A DNA stretch of 64,000 nt from the NCBI GenBank assembly GCA_964446485.1, contig CAYUOU010000009.1:8538-72537 (forward strand), written 5' to 3'. The stretch comes from JBDRRP01 sp964446485. GTDB taxonomy: Bacteria > Desulfobacterota > Desulfobacteria > Desulfobacterales > JBDRRP01. The first letter of the stretch is position 1; each line of letters starts with the position of its first letter. Shown one piece after another: positions 42,275 through 50,245 of this stretch. The notes below the pieces were generated by a model. It was not told the origin of the DNA, did not search any database, and saw only the letters and a program-made list of their open reading frames with translations. The position numbers and the translations under genes are program-made.

Positions 42275-42344
42275 GTGCAATCGACTCCGAAGCTATAAAT
42301 GCGGTTGAACGGGATCATGATTACGGGGTGATAGTTTGCATTTT

Positions 42345-43430
42345 TCATGCCTGACTCGAATTGCTTCCCACCTTGCCTTGGAGTCGATACACATAGGCCA
42401 GTACCTCAGCCACCGCCCGGTAGAGTTCGAAGGGGATGGCGTCGCCCACGTCGACGCTCTTGAAAAGCGCGCGGGCCAACGGTTTTTGCTCCACAAGGGG
42501 AATGCCGTGCGCTGTGGCGATCTCCCGAATTCGGCGGGCCACTTCCCCGGCACCCATGGCCAGCACCTGGGGCGCGGCCATGGTTTCGGCGTCGAATTTC
42601 AAGGCTATGGCCAAGCGGGTGGGGTTGGTGATGACCACATCGGCCTTGGGCACGGCGGCCATCATCCGCTGCATGGCCATTTGACGCTGCATCTTCCGGA
42701 TGCGCCCTTTGATCTGCGGATCGCCCATGGTCTGTTTCATTTCATCCTTCACCTCCTGCTTGGTCATTCGCAGTTCCTTGCCATGCTGCCACCGTTGGAA
42801 GGCGAAATCCCCCACGGCCAGGGCAATGAGGGCAAGGCAGACAAAAAAGGCGATCTGAAACGCCGAGTCGCCGAAAAAGGCCACAATCTCTCCCACCGTC
42901 AAGTGCATGAGGCCGGGGATGTCATCAATCTGACGCCGGGTCACCGCGTATGCCACGAATCCCACCACGGTGAGTTTGGCCACGCCCTTGATCAGTTCCA
43001 CCAGCGATTTCAGGGAAACCAATCGCTTGATACCGCTGATGGGATTGAGTTTTTCGAGCTTTGGGGCCATCGGCTCGGTGGTCACCTGAAAACCGATCTG
43101 CATGACGTTGCCGGCAATGCCGGACACCAACACGGCAAGCAGCACCGGCGTCAACACCGTCAACACCAACCGAAATACCTGAATCAGAAGGCCGTGGGCT
43201 TCCCACACGTTCACCGTCTGGTAGCTGTTCAAGTGCCCCAGGATGTCCACCATGCTTCCCGACAATTGATTCAGGATCGCGCCGCCCGTGAAGTAAAAGA
43301 CGCCCATGGCGGCAATAAGGATCATCACCGAAGGGACCTCCCGGCTGAGAGCCACCTGGCCCTTGTTGCGGGCGTCGTCGATCTTTTTCTGCGACGCGGG
43401 TTCTGTTTTTTCTTGATCGGTGTCGGCCAT
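42345..43430 (-). CDS. flhB: Flagellar export switch protein FlhB, with NPTR in place of NPTH
   Basis: The 361-residue protein has four membrane helices, the cytoplasmic TKQEVKDEMKQTMGDPQIKGRIR linker and the C-terminal autocleavage domain (VITNPTRLAIALKFD). The cleavage motif at 269-272 reads N-P-T-R, where Salmonella FlhB has N269-P270-T271-H272; the codon is CGC, one base from CAC. FlhB switches export from hook to filament proteins after cleavage between N and P. The rest of the sequence is a normal FlhB, so this is a real change in the motif rather than a decayed gene. Confidence 0.95.
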   Translation of the reverse strand: MADTDQEKTEPASQKKIDDARNKGQVALSREVPSVMILIAAMGVFYFTGGAILNQLSGSMVDILGHLNSYQTVNVWEAHGLLIQVFRLVLTVLTPVLLAVLVSGIAGNVMQIGFQVTTEPMAPKLEKLNPISGIKRLVSLKSLVELIKGVAKLTVVGFVAYAVTRRQIDDIPGLMHLTVGEIVAFFGDSAFQIAFFVCLALIALAVGDFAFQRWQHGKELRMTKQEVKDEMKQTMGDPQIKGRIRKMQRQMAMQRMMAAVPKADVVITNPTRLAIALKFDAETMAAPQVLAMGAGEVARRIREIATAHGIPLVEQKPLARALFKSVDVGDAIPFELYRAVAEVLAYVYRLQGKVGSNSSQA

Positions 43431-43435
43431 GAATG

Positions 43436-44218
43436 TCAGCCCCCCATGAGGATCATCAACCGGATGAGGGTTTGGGGCAGCTGGGTGAACAAGGCATTCA
43501 GGTAATTCACGAAATGCGGCAGGCAGAGGCCCACAAAGGCCAGGCCCACCATGATCTTCAGGGGCATGGCCACAATAAAGATGTTCATTTGGGGAACGGT
43601 CCGTGCCACCAGTCCCAACGATACGCTCACCAGGAGCAGGGCAACGATCACCGGGGCCCCCAGCGACACGGCCACCAGGAACATCCGCCCGCCCATGTCC
43701 ATGAGGTCCCGAATGAGTTCAGGATGTAAGGACATTCCCCCGATGGGAATGCGGTGGAAGCTGTCGATCATGGCCTTGAGACACCAGTGGTGGGCATTCA
43801 GACTCAGGAAAATCAGCGTGGCGATCAGATTGTTGAACTGGGAAAGAACGGGCATCTGGACGCTCGTGCTGGGGTCCATGACATCGGCCAGCGCCAGCCC
43901 CATCTGATAACCGGCCATCTGTCCGGCCAGCTGAATCCCCGAAAAAAACAGGCGGACGGTGAGACCGATGACCAGGCCGATGAGTATTTCCGCGCCGGCG
44001 GCCATAATCAGCGCCAGGGGGTGTTCCACCGGCGGCGTCGGCACGCCGCTGAGCAGTGGCAACAGTAGAAAAGCCACGGCAAAGGCCAGCCCGAGGCGAA
44101 ACAGGATGGGGATATTGCGGCTGCCGAAGACGGGCAGCCCGGCAATGAGCGCCCCCATGCGTAAAAATACGAAGATGAAGAGCTCGAACTGGGGCATGGC
44201 GACGGTGATGGTGCCCAT
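43436..44218 (-). CDS. fliR: Flagellar export channel protein FliR
   Basis: The 260-residue membrane protein opens VAMPQFELFIFVFLRMGALIAGLPVFG and contains AGAEILIGLVIGLTVRLFFSGIQLAGQMAGYQMGLALADVMDP, the FliR core. It ends with LPHFVNYLNALFTQLPQTL. It completes the FliP5-FliQ4-FliR1 export channel. The start ATG at 44218 lies after a 136-nt gap from fliQ; I find no promoter there. It is followed 5 nt later by flhB. Confidence 0.95.
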   Translation of the reverse strand: MGTITVAMPQFELFIFVFLRMGALIAGLPVFGSRNIPILFRLGLAFAVAFLLLPLLSGVPTPPVEHPLALIMAAGAEILIGLVIGLTVRLFFSGIQLAGQMAGYQMGLALADVMDPSTSVQMPVLSQFNNLIATLIFLSLNAHHWCLKAMIDSFHRIPIGGMSLHPELIRDLMDMGGRMFLVAVSLGAPVIVALLLVSVSLGLVARTVPQMNIFIVAMPLKIMVGLAFVGLCLPHFVNYLNALFTQLPQTLIRLMILMGG

Positions 44219-44354
44219 GCCTAATTCCCCATTGACGATGTGGTGATGGATGGAAAGAAGAAGGCATCAAAAAGGACACGAAGAAAATCAAAGTACAAAA
44301 GGGGTGTATGCTTCGTGGTTGCAGAAACCATTGGTTTGCGAATTTCTGTATGCA

Positions 44355-44624
44355 TCAGCGGGCGATGGTGGGGATCACCGCCACGATGCTGTGGGTGAAA
44401 TCGATCATCGTCTGGATCATCCAGGGAAAGACCAGCAGCAGCGACAAGGCCACAACCAGCATTTTGGGAATGAAGGTCAATGTCATCTCGTTGATCTGCG
44501 TCGCCGCTTGAAACATGCTGATGAGAATACCCACGGCCAGCCCTGGCAACAGCATGGGTGCCGACAGAAGAATGGCGGTCTTGATGGCTTGAAGAAAAAT
44601 ACCGGTGATGAATTCCGGGGTCAT
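44355..44624 (-). CDS. fliQ: Flagellar export channel protein FliQ
   Basis: The 89-residue protein with two membrane helices (AIKTAILLSAPMLLPGLAVGILISMFQAATQINEMTLTFIPKML, and the second VVALSLLLVFPWMIQTMIDF) is a canonical FliQ. The ATG at 44624 follows GGAGG closely. It lies 20 nt after fliP. It forms the channel with FliP and FliR. Confidence 0.95.
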   Translation of the reverse strand: MTPEFITGIFLQAIKTAILLSAPMLLPGLAVGILISMFQAATQINEMTLTFIPKMLVVALSLLLVFPWMIQTMIDFTHSIVAVIPTIAR

Positions 44625-44644
44625 GTCACCTCCGCGGCCCGCCC

Positions 44645-45427
44645 TCAGGCGAAGCTTTTTATGAGTGATCCGATGATGAGGTACCAACCGTCGGCCAGGA
44701 CAAAGAGCATGAGTTTAAATGGCAGAGAAATCATCACCGGCGGGAGCATCATCATGCCCATGGACAGCAGCACACTGGCCACCACCATGTCCACGATGAG
44801 AAAAGGCACGTAAAGCAGCAGGCCAATCTGAAAAGCCGTTTTGACTTCACTGATGATGAACGCGGGAATCAACACGGTGGTTGGGACATCTGCCGGGGCG
44901 CGCGGCCGCTCGACCTTGGCAATGTCGATGAACAGGGCCAGGTCCTTTTCCTTGGTCTGGCGGAACATAAAGGCGCGGATGGGCGCCAAGGCCTTGTCCA
45001 GTGCCTGGCCCTGATCGATCTGGGAGGCCAGATAGGGCTGAATGGCCCCCTGATTCACGGATTGCCATACCGGCATCATCACGAAAAATGTCAGAAACAG
45101 GGCCAGACCGATCACCACCTGGTTGGGCGGCAGCTGATTGGTCCCCATGGCTTGTCGAAGCAAAGAGAGCACCATGACGATGCGGGTGAACGAGGTCAGC
45201 ATGATGAGGATAGCGGGTGCCAGAGACAAAACCGTCAGGAGCAGAAAGATTTCCAGCACCGCCGGAAACCGCTGCCCCTCCCCTTCCCCGCCAAGGCCGG
45301 CATCCACCCCGATGCGCAGATACGGGGTATCCAATTGCAGCGGTTCCGCGCACAGGGGCGCCGGCGTTGGCAACGCGAGGGTTGTCAGTAGCACCAGCAT
45401 CCCGATGGCGGCGGCGGTTTTCATCAT
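44645..45427 (-). CDS. fliP: Flagellar export channel protein FliP
   Basis: The 260-residue protein carries a signal-like N-terminus (TAAAIGMLVLLTTLALPTPAPLCA) and the FliP core: LTSFTRIVMVLSLLRQAMGTNQLPPNQVVIGLALFLTFFVM, YLASQIDQGQALD, LIPAFIISEVKTAFQIGLLLYVPFLIVDMVVASVLLSMGMMMLPP. ATG 45427 and 45424 are adjacent; a TTG at 45436 is a less likely start. It begins a block controlled by a sigma-54 element about 65-75 nt upstream. Confidence 0.95.
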   Translation of the reverse strand: MMKTAAAIGMLVLLTTLALPTPAPLCAEPLQLDTPYLRIGVDAGLGGEGEGQRFPAVLEIFLLLTVLSLAPAILIMLTSFTRIVMVLSLLRQAMGTNQLPPNQVVIGLALFLTFFVMMPVWQSVNQGAIQPYLASQIDQGQALDKALAPIRAFMFRQTKEKDLALFIDIAKVERPRAPADVPTTVLIPAFIISEVKTAFQIGLLLYVPFLIVDMVVASVLLSMGMMMLPPVMISLPFKLMLFVLADGWYLIIGSLIKSFA

Positions 45428-45511
45428 GGGTCTCAAACAGGCTCCGATGGTTGCTCTCCCCTGTCATCATCCGGCATGCGCTCGCAGCGGCAGGGGTTCC
45501 CTCCCGGGATC

Positions 45512-45526
45512 GCAAACGGTGTGCCA
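45512..45526 (-). promoter_or_regulatory. Sigma-54 promoter upstream of fliP
   Basis: The minus strand reads TGGCACACCGTTTGC: a perfect TGGCAC -24 element and TTTGC -12 element with the correct 12-nt GG-to-GC spacing. Expected start near 45500, about 73 nt before fliP. It lies in the 300-nt space between fliO and fliP, which is otherwise gene-free. Confidence 0.8.
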
Positions 45527-45575
45527 ACCCTGCTGAGGGTGTTGACAAGAACCGCCGAATTAAATTTACGTCATT

Positions 45576-45590
45576 ATTTCCAATTAGTTA
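45576..45590. promoter_or_regulatory. IHF-like AT-rich motif shared with the flrC promoter
   Basis: ATTTCCAATTAGTTA, 50 bp upstream of the fliP sigma-54 element. It matches a 15-mer at 60588-60602 upstream of another sigma-54 element at 14 of 15 positions. The CAA-N4-TTA core fits the second half of the IHF consensus. A DNA-bending site between activator and sigma-54 polymerase is the usual role, but an activator site is also possible. Confidence 0.45.
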
Positions 45591-45727
45591 CTGAGACACA
45601 TCGAATCATCGCCGCACAATGTCCCCGGCAACGGAGAATCCACGGCAAGGGCGAATGATGACGCCCACCGACAAGGCCTTGACAGGCGGGTTCGAAATAT
45701 GGCGGTTCCCCTGATCCGTGCCGGCCA

Positions 45728-46105
45728 TCAGCCTGCGTCGGGCGACTTCTTTTTACCGACCGCCCGTTGCAGTTGACTCAAAAAAGACGCCCCACCGGCA
45801 GGATTGGGCCGTTGGTGAAGGGTATTTATGGCGGCCGGATCGTCGATGGTGGCCAGGAGGGAAATACGATCCGCCGTGATGCCCAGGACCAGCACCGCGC
45901 CAGGCACTTCCACCAGGGAGATGGTTTTTTTTACTCCCAGGTAGGTGCTGCCGAGAACGGTCACCAGCCGCTGCCCGCCCGGCGCGCCGTTAACGGGAGA
46001 AAACCGACGGACAGCGTAAAAGAGCAGCAAAATCACGCCCAAGACCGCCGCCAGTGCAGCGACCATGGTCACCATGGCGGAGGTCATGTCGGCGGCCCCG
46101 TTCAT
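45728..46105 (-). CDS. fliO: Flagellar export accessory protein FliO
   Basis: The 125-residue protein has a single membrane helix (MVTMVAALAAVLGVILLLFYAV) and a short cytoplasmic domain with LVTVLGSTYLGVKKTISLVEVPGAVLVLGIT, the FliO signature. FliO helps assemble FliP. Its ATG overlaps the fliN stop (ATGA). The fliP gene follows only after a 300-nt space that contains its own sigma-54 element. Confidence 0.9.
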   Translation of the reverse strand: MNGAADMTSAMVTMVAALAAVLGVILLLFYAVRRFSPVNGAPGGQRLVTVLGSTYLGVKKTISLVEVPGAVLVLGITADRISLLATIDDPAAINTLHQRPNPAGGASFLSQLQRAVGKKKSPDAG

Positions 46106-46476
46106 TTGAGTTTCTTCACCCGTTCCAGGGGGCTGATGATCTCGGTGATCCGAACACCGTAACTGTCGTTGATGGAGACGACCTCTCCCCTGGCGATGAG
46201 TTTTTGGTTGGCCAGGATCTCCAGCGTCTCGCCGGCGGCCTTGGTGAGTTCGATAACCGAGCCCTGCCCTAGTTTAAGCAGTTCGTTGATGATCATCCGG
46301 GTGCGCCCCAGTTCAACGGTCACCTCGAGCGGAATATCCAGGATGAACTCCATATCGTCTTCGATGGGGTTGCCGCGGTCGGCGTCGCCTTTTTGTGAGG
46401 ACGCCGTACCGGCGTTCTTGAGGGGGCCCTCCTTCGGGTCGGTCGTGGCGTCGGTCGTGGCCTCAGGAGCTGTCAT
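46102..46476 (-). CDS. fliN: Flagellar motor switch protein FliN
   Basis: The 124-residue protein has the SpoA-type C-terminal domain: FILDIPLEVTVELGRTRMIINELLKLGQGSVIELTKAAGETLEIL, then NQKLIARGEVVSINDSYGVRITEII. The N-terminal 45 residues are acidic and Thr-rich, as in other FliN. It forms the C-ring base with FliM and FliG. Found 29 nt after fliM. Confidence 0.96.
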   Translation of the reverse strand: MTAPEATTDATTDPKEGPLKNAGTASSQKGDADRGNPIEDDMEFILDIPLEVTVELGRTRMIINELLKLGQGSVIELTKAAGETLEILANQKLIARGEVVSINDSYGVRITEIISPLERVKKLK

Positions 46477-46505
46477 GGGTTTTATCCTTGAAGATGCGTT
46501 GTGTT

Positions 46506-47474
46506 TTATTTAATCAACTCGGTCAATTGCACGGCACGGTTTCCTTTGATAATGCCGGGGAAGCCCAAATACTTGGGTACGCGCTCCACTTCGACGCAGA
46601 TGGCGTCGTCGGGTCCCGTGTCCAGTCGGATGACATCATCGATTTTGAGGTTCAGCAGGTCGCGCACCGTCTGGTGGGTGCTGCCCAAGATGGAAACGAG
46701 TCCGACCTTGGTCTCCTTGACCAGCCCCTGAAGCTGGAAGCTGAAGGCATCCTCCATGTCCTTTTCCCGCAAATACCGGGAAGACAGCTTTTCCTTGATG
46801 GGCTCCAGCATCCGATAGGAAACGCACAGGTGCAGGTTGCCGGTGAATTCCGGACCGGTGACGGATAAGATGATAACGATGAGCAATTCATCGGGTGTGC
46901 ACAAGTGGACGTACTCCGGCTTGGTCTCCGCCTTCTTGATGACCACCCGCACCGGGTAGACAATTTCCCAGGCCTTCTCCAGATTGCGAAGCACTTCCCC
47001 GCCAAACTTGCGCATCATCCGCTGCTCGATGGCGGTAAATTCCCTGACGTCCTCGTAGGGTTTTCCGCTGCCGCCGAACATGCAATCGATAAGGGAAAAA
47101 ACAAGGCTTGGCTCTATGGACAGCAGCGACGAACCGATCAGCGGCTCCATGTTGAAGATGGTAAAATTGGTGGGGTTGGAAAAGGCCTGGATAAAGTCGC
47201 CGTATTTGACCATTTCCGTCGAGACCAGCTCGACATCGATGTTCTTGTGAAGGAGCGCCCCCAATGCATGGTCCAGCAGGCTGGAAAATTTATCGTAGAC
47301 TTCTTCCAGGGCGTAGAACTGGTGGCGAAGCATGACCGACTGTGCCGTCAGGTCGAAGCGCTTGATCTCCGGCGGCATCTCCGCTCTGGATTCCGGTTCG
47401 AAATCGATCTCACCTTTGTCCATGGCGGACAAAAGCGCGTCTATTTCTTCCTGGGACAGAACGTTTTCAGCCAT
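46506..47474 (-). CDS. fliM: Flagellar motor switch protein FliM
   Basis: The 322-residue protein begins with the CheY-P-binding segment (LSQEEIDALLSAMDKGEI), followed by a CheC-like middle domain (LIGSSLLSIEPSLVFSLIDCMFGGSG) and a C-terminal SpoA domain (LNLKIDDVIRLDTGPDDAICVEVERVPKYLGFPGIIKGNRAVQL). Binding of CheY-P here reverses the motor. Length is normal. Confidence 0.97.
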   Translation of the reverse strand: MAENVLSQEEIDALLSAMDKGEIDFEPESRAEMPPEIKRFDLTAQSVMLRHQFYALEEVYDKFSSLLDHALGALLHKNIDVELVSTEMVKYGDFIQAFSNPTNFTIFNMEPLIGSSLLSIEPSLVFSLIDCMFGGSGKPYEDVREFTAIEQRMMRKFGGEVLRNLEKAWEIVYPVRVVIKKAETKPEYVHLCTPDELLIVIILSVTGPEFTGNLHLCVSYRMLEPIKEKLSSRYLREKDMEDAFSFQLQGLVKETKVGLVSILGSTHQTVRDLLNLKIDDVIRLDTGPDDAICVEVERVPKYLGFPGIIKGNRAVQLTELIK

Positions 47475-47524
47475 GGCAAACTTCCATCAGCAGTTTCGAA
47501 GTCTTTTGCACGTGACGGTAATCG

Positions 47525-47992
47525 CTATTGAATTACAAATTCTGTGTAGTAGATGTTTTTGACTTCGCCCTTGGTCAGCAGATCATTCACGGCGGTAATG
47601 ATTTCTTCCCTCAATGCTTCCTTGCCGTCGCTGCTGTTGATATCCTCGAAGCGCTTGTTGGGCAGGATCATCAGCATGGCGTTGCGGACCTGGGGTAGGC
47701 GGGTCGTAATTTCCTGGCGAAGCGGCTCTTCGCTCAATTCCAGTTCCACAGACATGCGAAGAAACCGGTTTCCCCCCGAATCGGCCAGGTTCACGACGAA
47801 GGGATTCAGAGCCATGGTGGGGCCCAGCTGTGCGGTGGCATCTACTTCTTCAACGTCTTCCGCTTCAACGTTTTCCTGAGGCGCAGCGCTGAGCTGAGTG
47901 ATCTTCGACCACATGACGAAAAATCCCGCACCAAGACCGACCACCATAAAGAACGCCACGATGCCGAGAATGACGATGAGTTTTTTTGACAT
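47525..47992 (-). CDS. fliL: Flagellar basal-body-associated protein FliL
   Basis: The 155-residue protein has one membrane helix (LIVILGIVAFFMVVGLGAGFFVMW) and a periplasmic domain with MALNPFVVNLADSGGNRFLRMSVELELSE and RDAL-type end KEALREEIITAVNDLLTKGEVKNIYYTEFVIQ, the FliL pattern. FliL rings surround stator units and affect torque. It is the first gene of fliLMNO, about 100 nt downstream of a sigma-54 element. Confidence 0.94.
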   Translation of the reverse strand: MSKKLIVILGIVAFFMVVGLGAGFFVMWSKITQLSAAPQENVEAEDVEEVDATAQLGPTMALNPFVVNLADSGGNRFLRMSVELELSEEPLRQEITTRLPQVRNAMLMILPNKRFEDINSSDGKEALREEIITAVNDLLTKGEVKNIYYTEFVIQ

Positions 47993-48099
47993 GGTTTCCC
48001 TCCAATACCTGCCGATTGCTGACCGCGCTCACGGTCACCTCCCGGCGCCTTCTTCCGTTGCCGGCGATGCACGCAGGTGCAAACACGGCCCGTTTTAAA

Positions 48100-48114
48100 G
48101 CAAGTTTAATGCCA
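48100..48114 (-). promoter_or_regulatory. Sigma-54 promoter upstream of fliLMNO
   Basis: The minus strand reads TGGCATTAAACTTGCT: TGGCA and TTGCT in perfect -24/-12 spacing. Expected start near 48088, about 96 nt before the fliL ATG. The remaining space up to 48693 holds the REP-like repeat and hairpins described separately and no supported gene. Confidence 0.78.
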
Positions 48115-48518
48115 TCAAGGTTCCCCCGCGGCGCCTCGCTGTCGAGATGCCTCAGCCGGCCGGTTTTTTCGGGCCCGCGCCCCACTGTTGGCGGCCAATG
48201 CGACGGGATGGCGCCGTCCTTCGGCAAGCCGGCATCATTTTTCGGGCATCCGCGCCCATGCGCCGGCGCCGGCAGCGTTCTCCACCGCCGCCATCGGGGG
48301 AGGGGCGCCCGAAGAGCACCCCATGGGCCGATCCCCCCTGGAACGTCAACCGGTTGACGTTCGCCATGCCCGCCAGTGTCAATCGCCTTGCCGCCAGGGA
48401 CGGCATCGCTTGGGCGAAACCGCTGCTTCGTGAATCCCTGAGTCAGACATCCATAAACACCCATAGCACGAGAGGGCCGGCCGGCATAAGATTGTCCATA
48501 CTTATCGATGGGTTGTCA

Positions 48519-48630
48519 CCCTCACCCCAGTCCTCTCCCATCAAGGGAGATGAAACGGTAAAAAGTAGCAAAAAGGGAGGCGGCGCCGTTGCCGGCGCCG
48601 CCTCGGGGGGAGAAACGATTGGGGGTTGGG
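48519..48630. repeat. Composite REP-like repeat carrying the larE-linked 27-mer
   Basis: CCCTCACCCCAGTCCTCTCCC (21 positions from 48519, read as two halves CCCTCACCCC and TCCTCTCCC) and the near-inverse GGGAGAAACG with GGGGGTTGGGG at the right form an outer inverted pair. Inside are the 27 bp shared with 5872-5898 and a perfect 11-bp hairpin AGGCGGCGCCG/CGGCGCCGCCT around TTGC (48578-48603). This looks like a REP element into which, or beside which, a partial copy of the 5.8-kb element is placed. It sits between flgE and fliL in non-coding DNA. Confidence 0.55.
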
Positions 48631-48637
48631 GAGAACC

Positions 48638-48672
48638 GCTGTGAAGCGGCGGCGCACCCGCCGCTTCACAGC
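48638..48672 (-). terminator. Long perfect hairpin after flgE
   Basis: GCTGTGAAGCGGCGG pairs with CCGCCGCTTCACAGC (15 bp, no mismatch) around a 5-nt loop, 22 nt past the flgE-type stop on the minus strand. No T run follows, but the stem is strong enough to end or pause transcription before the fliL sigma-54 unit. Confidence 0.6.
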
Positions 48673-48693
48673 GAGGATGAACCCGTGTTGAGA

Positions 48694-49530
48694 CTATCGT
48701 TTCGCATTGATCAGCGCAGTAAGAATCTCGTCGCTGGTGGTGATCACTTTGGCATTGGCCTGAAACGCTTTCTGGGTGACGATGAGTTTGGTGAACTCGG
48801 TTGCCAAATCGACGTTGGATTTCTCGATGTTGCCGGTGTTGATTTTACCCATACCGGCGACGCCGGACACGCCACCGGTGGCAACCAGGGGTTGACCCGA
48901 GCCGATGGACTGGGAATAGAGGTTGCCCCCTTTCTTGTTCAGGCCCTGGAGATTGGGAAAATCGAAAAGCGCCACCTGCCAGAGGTTGTCCCGATTGCCC
49001 GTGGCGGTGTTGATGCCGGTAACGATGCCGTCGGCATCCATGTTGTAGCTGCGGTGTGTAGCGGCTGCCGTCAAGTCGATCTGAATGTTCACCGGGGATG
49101 CGGCCGGGGGCGTAGCCACCGGACCCGTCGAAATATCGTACCCCTGGACCAAGAGGCCCGCCGGATTGCTCAGGTATCCGCCGGCGTCAAAACTGAAATT
49201 GCCCGCACGGGTGTAGAAAAGGTCCGTTCCCGTGGCGCCGCCCTCGCGCACCTGAAAAAACCCTCGGCCGGAAATGGCCAGGTCGGTTGGGTTTCCCGTG
49301 GGTTCCAAAGTGCCCTGATTCCATTGTTCGGAAATGCCGGCAACACTGACGCCGGCCCCGGGATTGCTGGCGCTGCCGCCGCCGAGAGATTCGTTCATGA
49401 TGTTGGCGAACAGGGTGCTGGATCCCTTGAATCCGGGGGTGCTCACATTGGCGATATTGTCGCCGACTACGGTCATGGCGTCACGGTTGGCACCCAGTCC
49501 TGAGATGGCGGTGTAGAGAGATCCGATCAT
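48694..49530 (-). CDS. flgE: Flagellar hook protein FlgE (short form)
   Basis: The 278-residue protein has the rod/hook N-terminus (MTVVGDNIANVSTPGFKGSSTLF) and a FlgE-type C-terminus (VALFDFPNLQGLNKKGGNLYSQS, then NIEKSNVDLATEFTKLIVTQKAFQANAKVITTSDEILTALINAKR). Enteric FlgE is about 400 residues; here the D2-type insertion is missing, leaving a size close to FlgG. The gene order fliK-flgD-flgE and the C-terminal LQGLNKKGGNLY support hook over rod. FlgG and FlgF are encoded separately at 34566-36133. A strong hairpin follows. Confidence 0.85.
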   Translation of the reverse strand: MIGSLYTAISGLGANRDAMTVVGDNIANVSTPGFKGSSTLFANIMNESLGGGSASNPGAGVSVAGISEQWNQGTLEPTGNPTDLAISGRGFFQVREGGATGTDLFYTRAGNFSFDAGGYLSNPAGLLVQGYDISTGPVATPPAASPVNIQIDLTAAATHRSYNMDADGIVTGINTATGNRDNLWQVALFDFPNLQGLNKKGGNLYSQSIGSGQPLVATGGVSGVAGMGKINTGNIEKSNVDLATEFTKLIVTQKAFQANAKVITTSDEILTALINAKR

Positions 49531-49559
49531 TGTATTTCTCCTTGGTTGCGTTCGACGGG

Positions 49560-50222
49560 TTACGGTTTAACTTCGATGACATGGGTTAAAGGGATTTCCT
49601 GTCCGGGGACTTGAAGAAACGCCTTCTGTTCCCGAAACGACACGGCACTGACCTGGCCGGCCGTAAAAGTCATTGGCGTCAAGGGGTTGCCGAGGCTGTC
49701 AACGGCCAGCACCTCGGCGCGGTATACGCCGTTTTCCACCGGCAGATCCATGGCATCGCGCCCGTTCCAGGGGATGAGATGGTCGCCCTCGGAAACAGTT
49801 GCCATCTCGATGGTGGCCACATATTCCCCGGTGGTGTCGTAAATTTTCACCCAGGCGGTCTGCGCCGGCGTGTCCAGTCTGAACCGGATATCCGAGACCC
49901 TGCCGTCGGCGTAGGAAAACGCATTTCCTTCGTGAAGGACGGTTTTCCCGATCAGTGAAACGGCCTGGCTGTGTTGCAACGCGGACTGCGCCGCATTCAA
50001 TTCCGAAAGCCCGCCATTGATGTTCTGCAGATACTCCAGCGAGCTGAACTGGGCCAGTTGCGCCGTGAACTCGGTGCCGTCCATGGGATTGAGCGGGTCC
50101 TGGTTTTCCAGCTGAGCAACGAGCAGTTTTAGAAAGTCGTCCTTGGCAACCACGGTGGGAATGGCGCCGCTGGCCTGGAGCGGTGTCGTGCTGGCTGTCG
50201 TTGCTGAGGGGATCATACTCAT
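49560..50222 (-). CDS. flgD: Flagellar hook cap / assembly protein FlgD
   Basis: The 220-residue protein has the FlgD N-terminus KDDFLKLLVAQLENQDPLNPMDGTEFTAQLAQFSSLEYL and a C-terminal FlgD-type Ig/tudor region (AWVKIYDTTGEYVATIE, WNGRDAMDLPVENGVYRAEVLAVD). It caps the growing hook. AAGGAA lies 7 nt before ATG 50222. Found between fliK and flgE. Confidence 0.96.
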   Translation of the reverse strand: MSMIPSATTASTTPLQASGAIPTVVAKDDFLKLLVAQLENQDPLNPMDGTEFTAQLAQFSSLEYLQNINGGLSELNAAQSALQHSQAVSLIGKTVLHEGNAFSYADGRVSDIRFRLDTPAQTAWVKIYDTTGEYVATIEMATVSEGDHLIPWNGRDAMDLPVENGVYRAEVLAVDSLGNPLTPMTFTAGQVSAVSFREQKAFLQVPGQEIPLTHVIEVKP

Positions 50223-50245
50223 GGCGAATTCCTTGTTACCGTGAT

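Noticed and set aside
48147..48644. 165-codon plus-strand frame between fliL and flgE
   Set aside because: It runs through the REP-like repeat and hairpins, has no ribosome site, and its translation is low complexity.
48694..49530. Second copy of flgG
   Set aside because: Its C-terminus matches hook FlgE, and it follows fliK-flgD; the 262-residue gene at 34566 is the FlgG.
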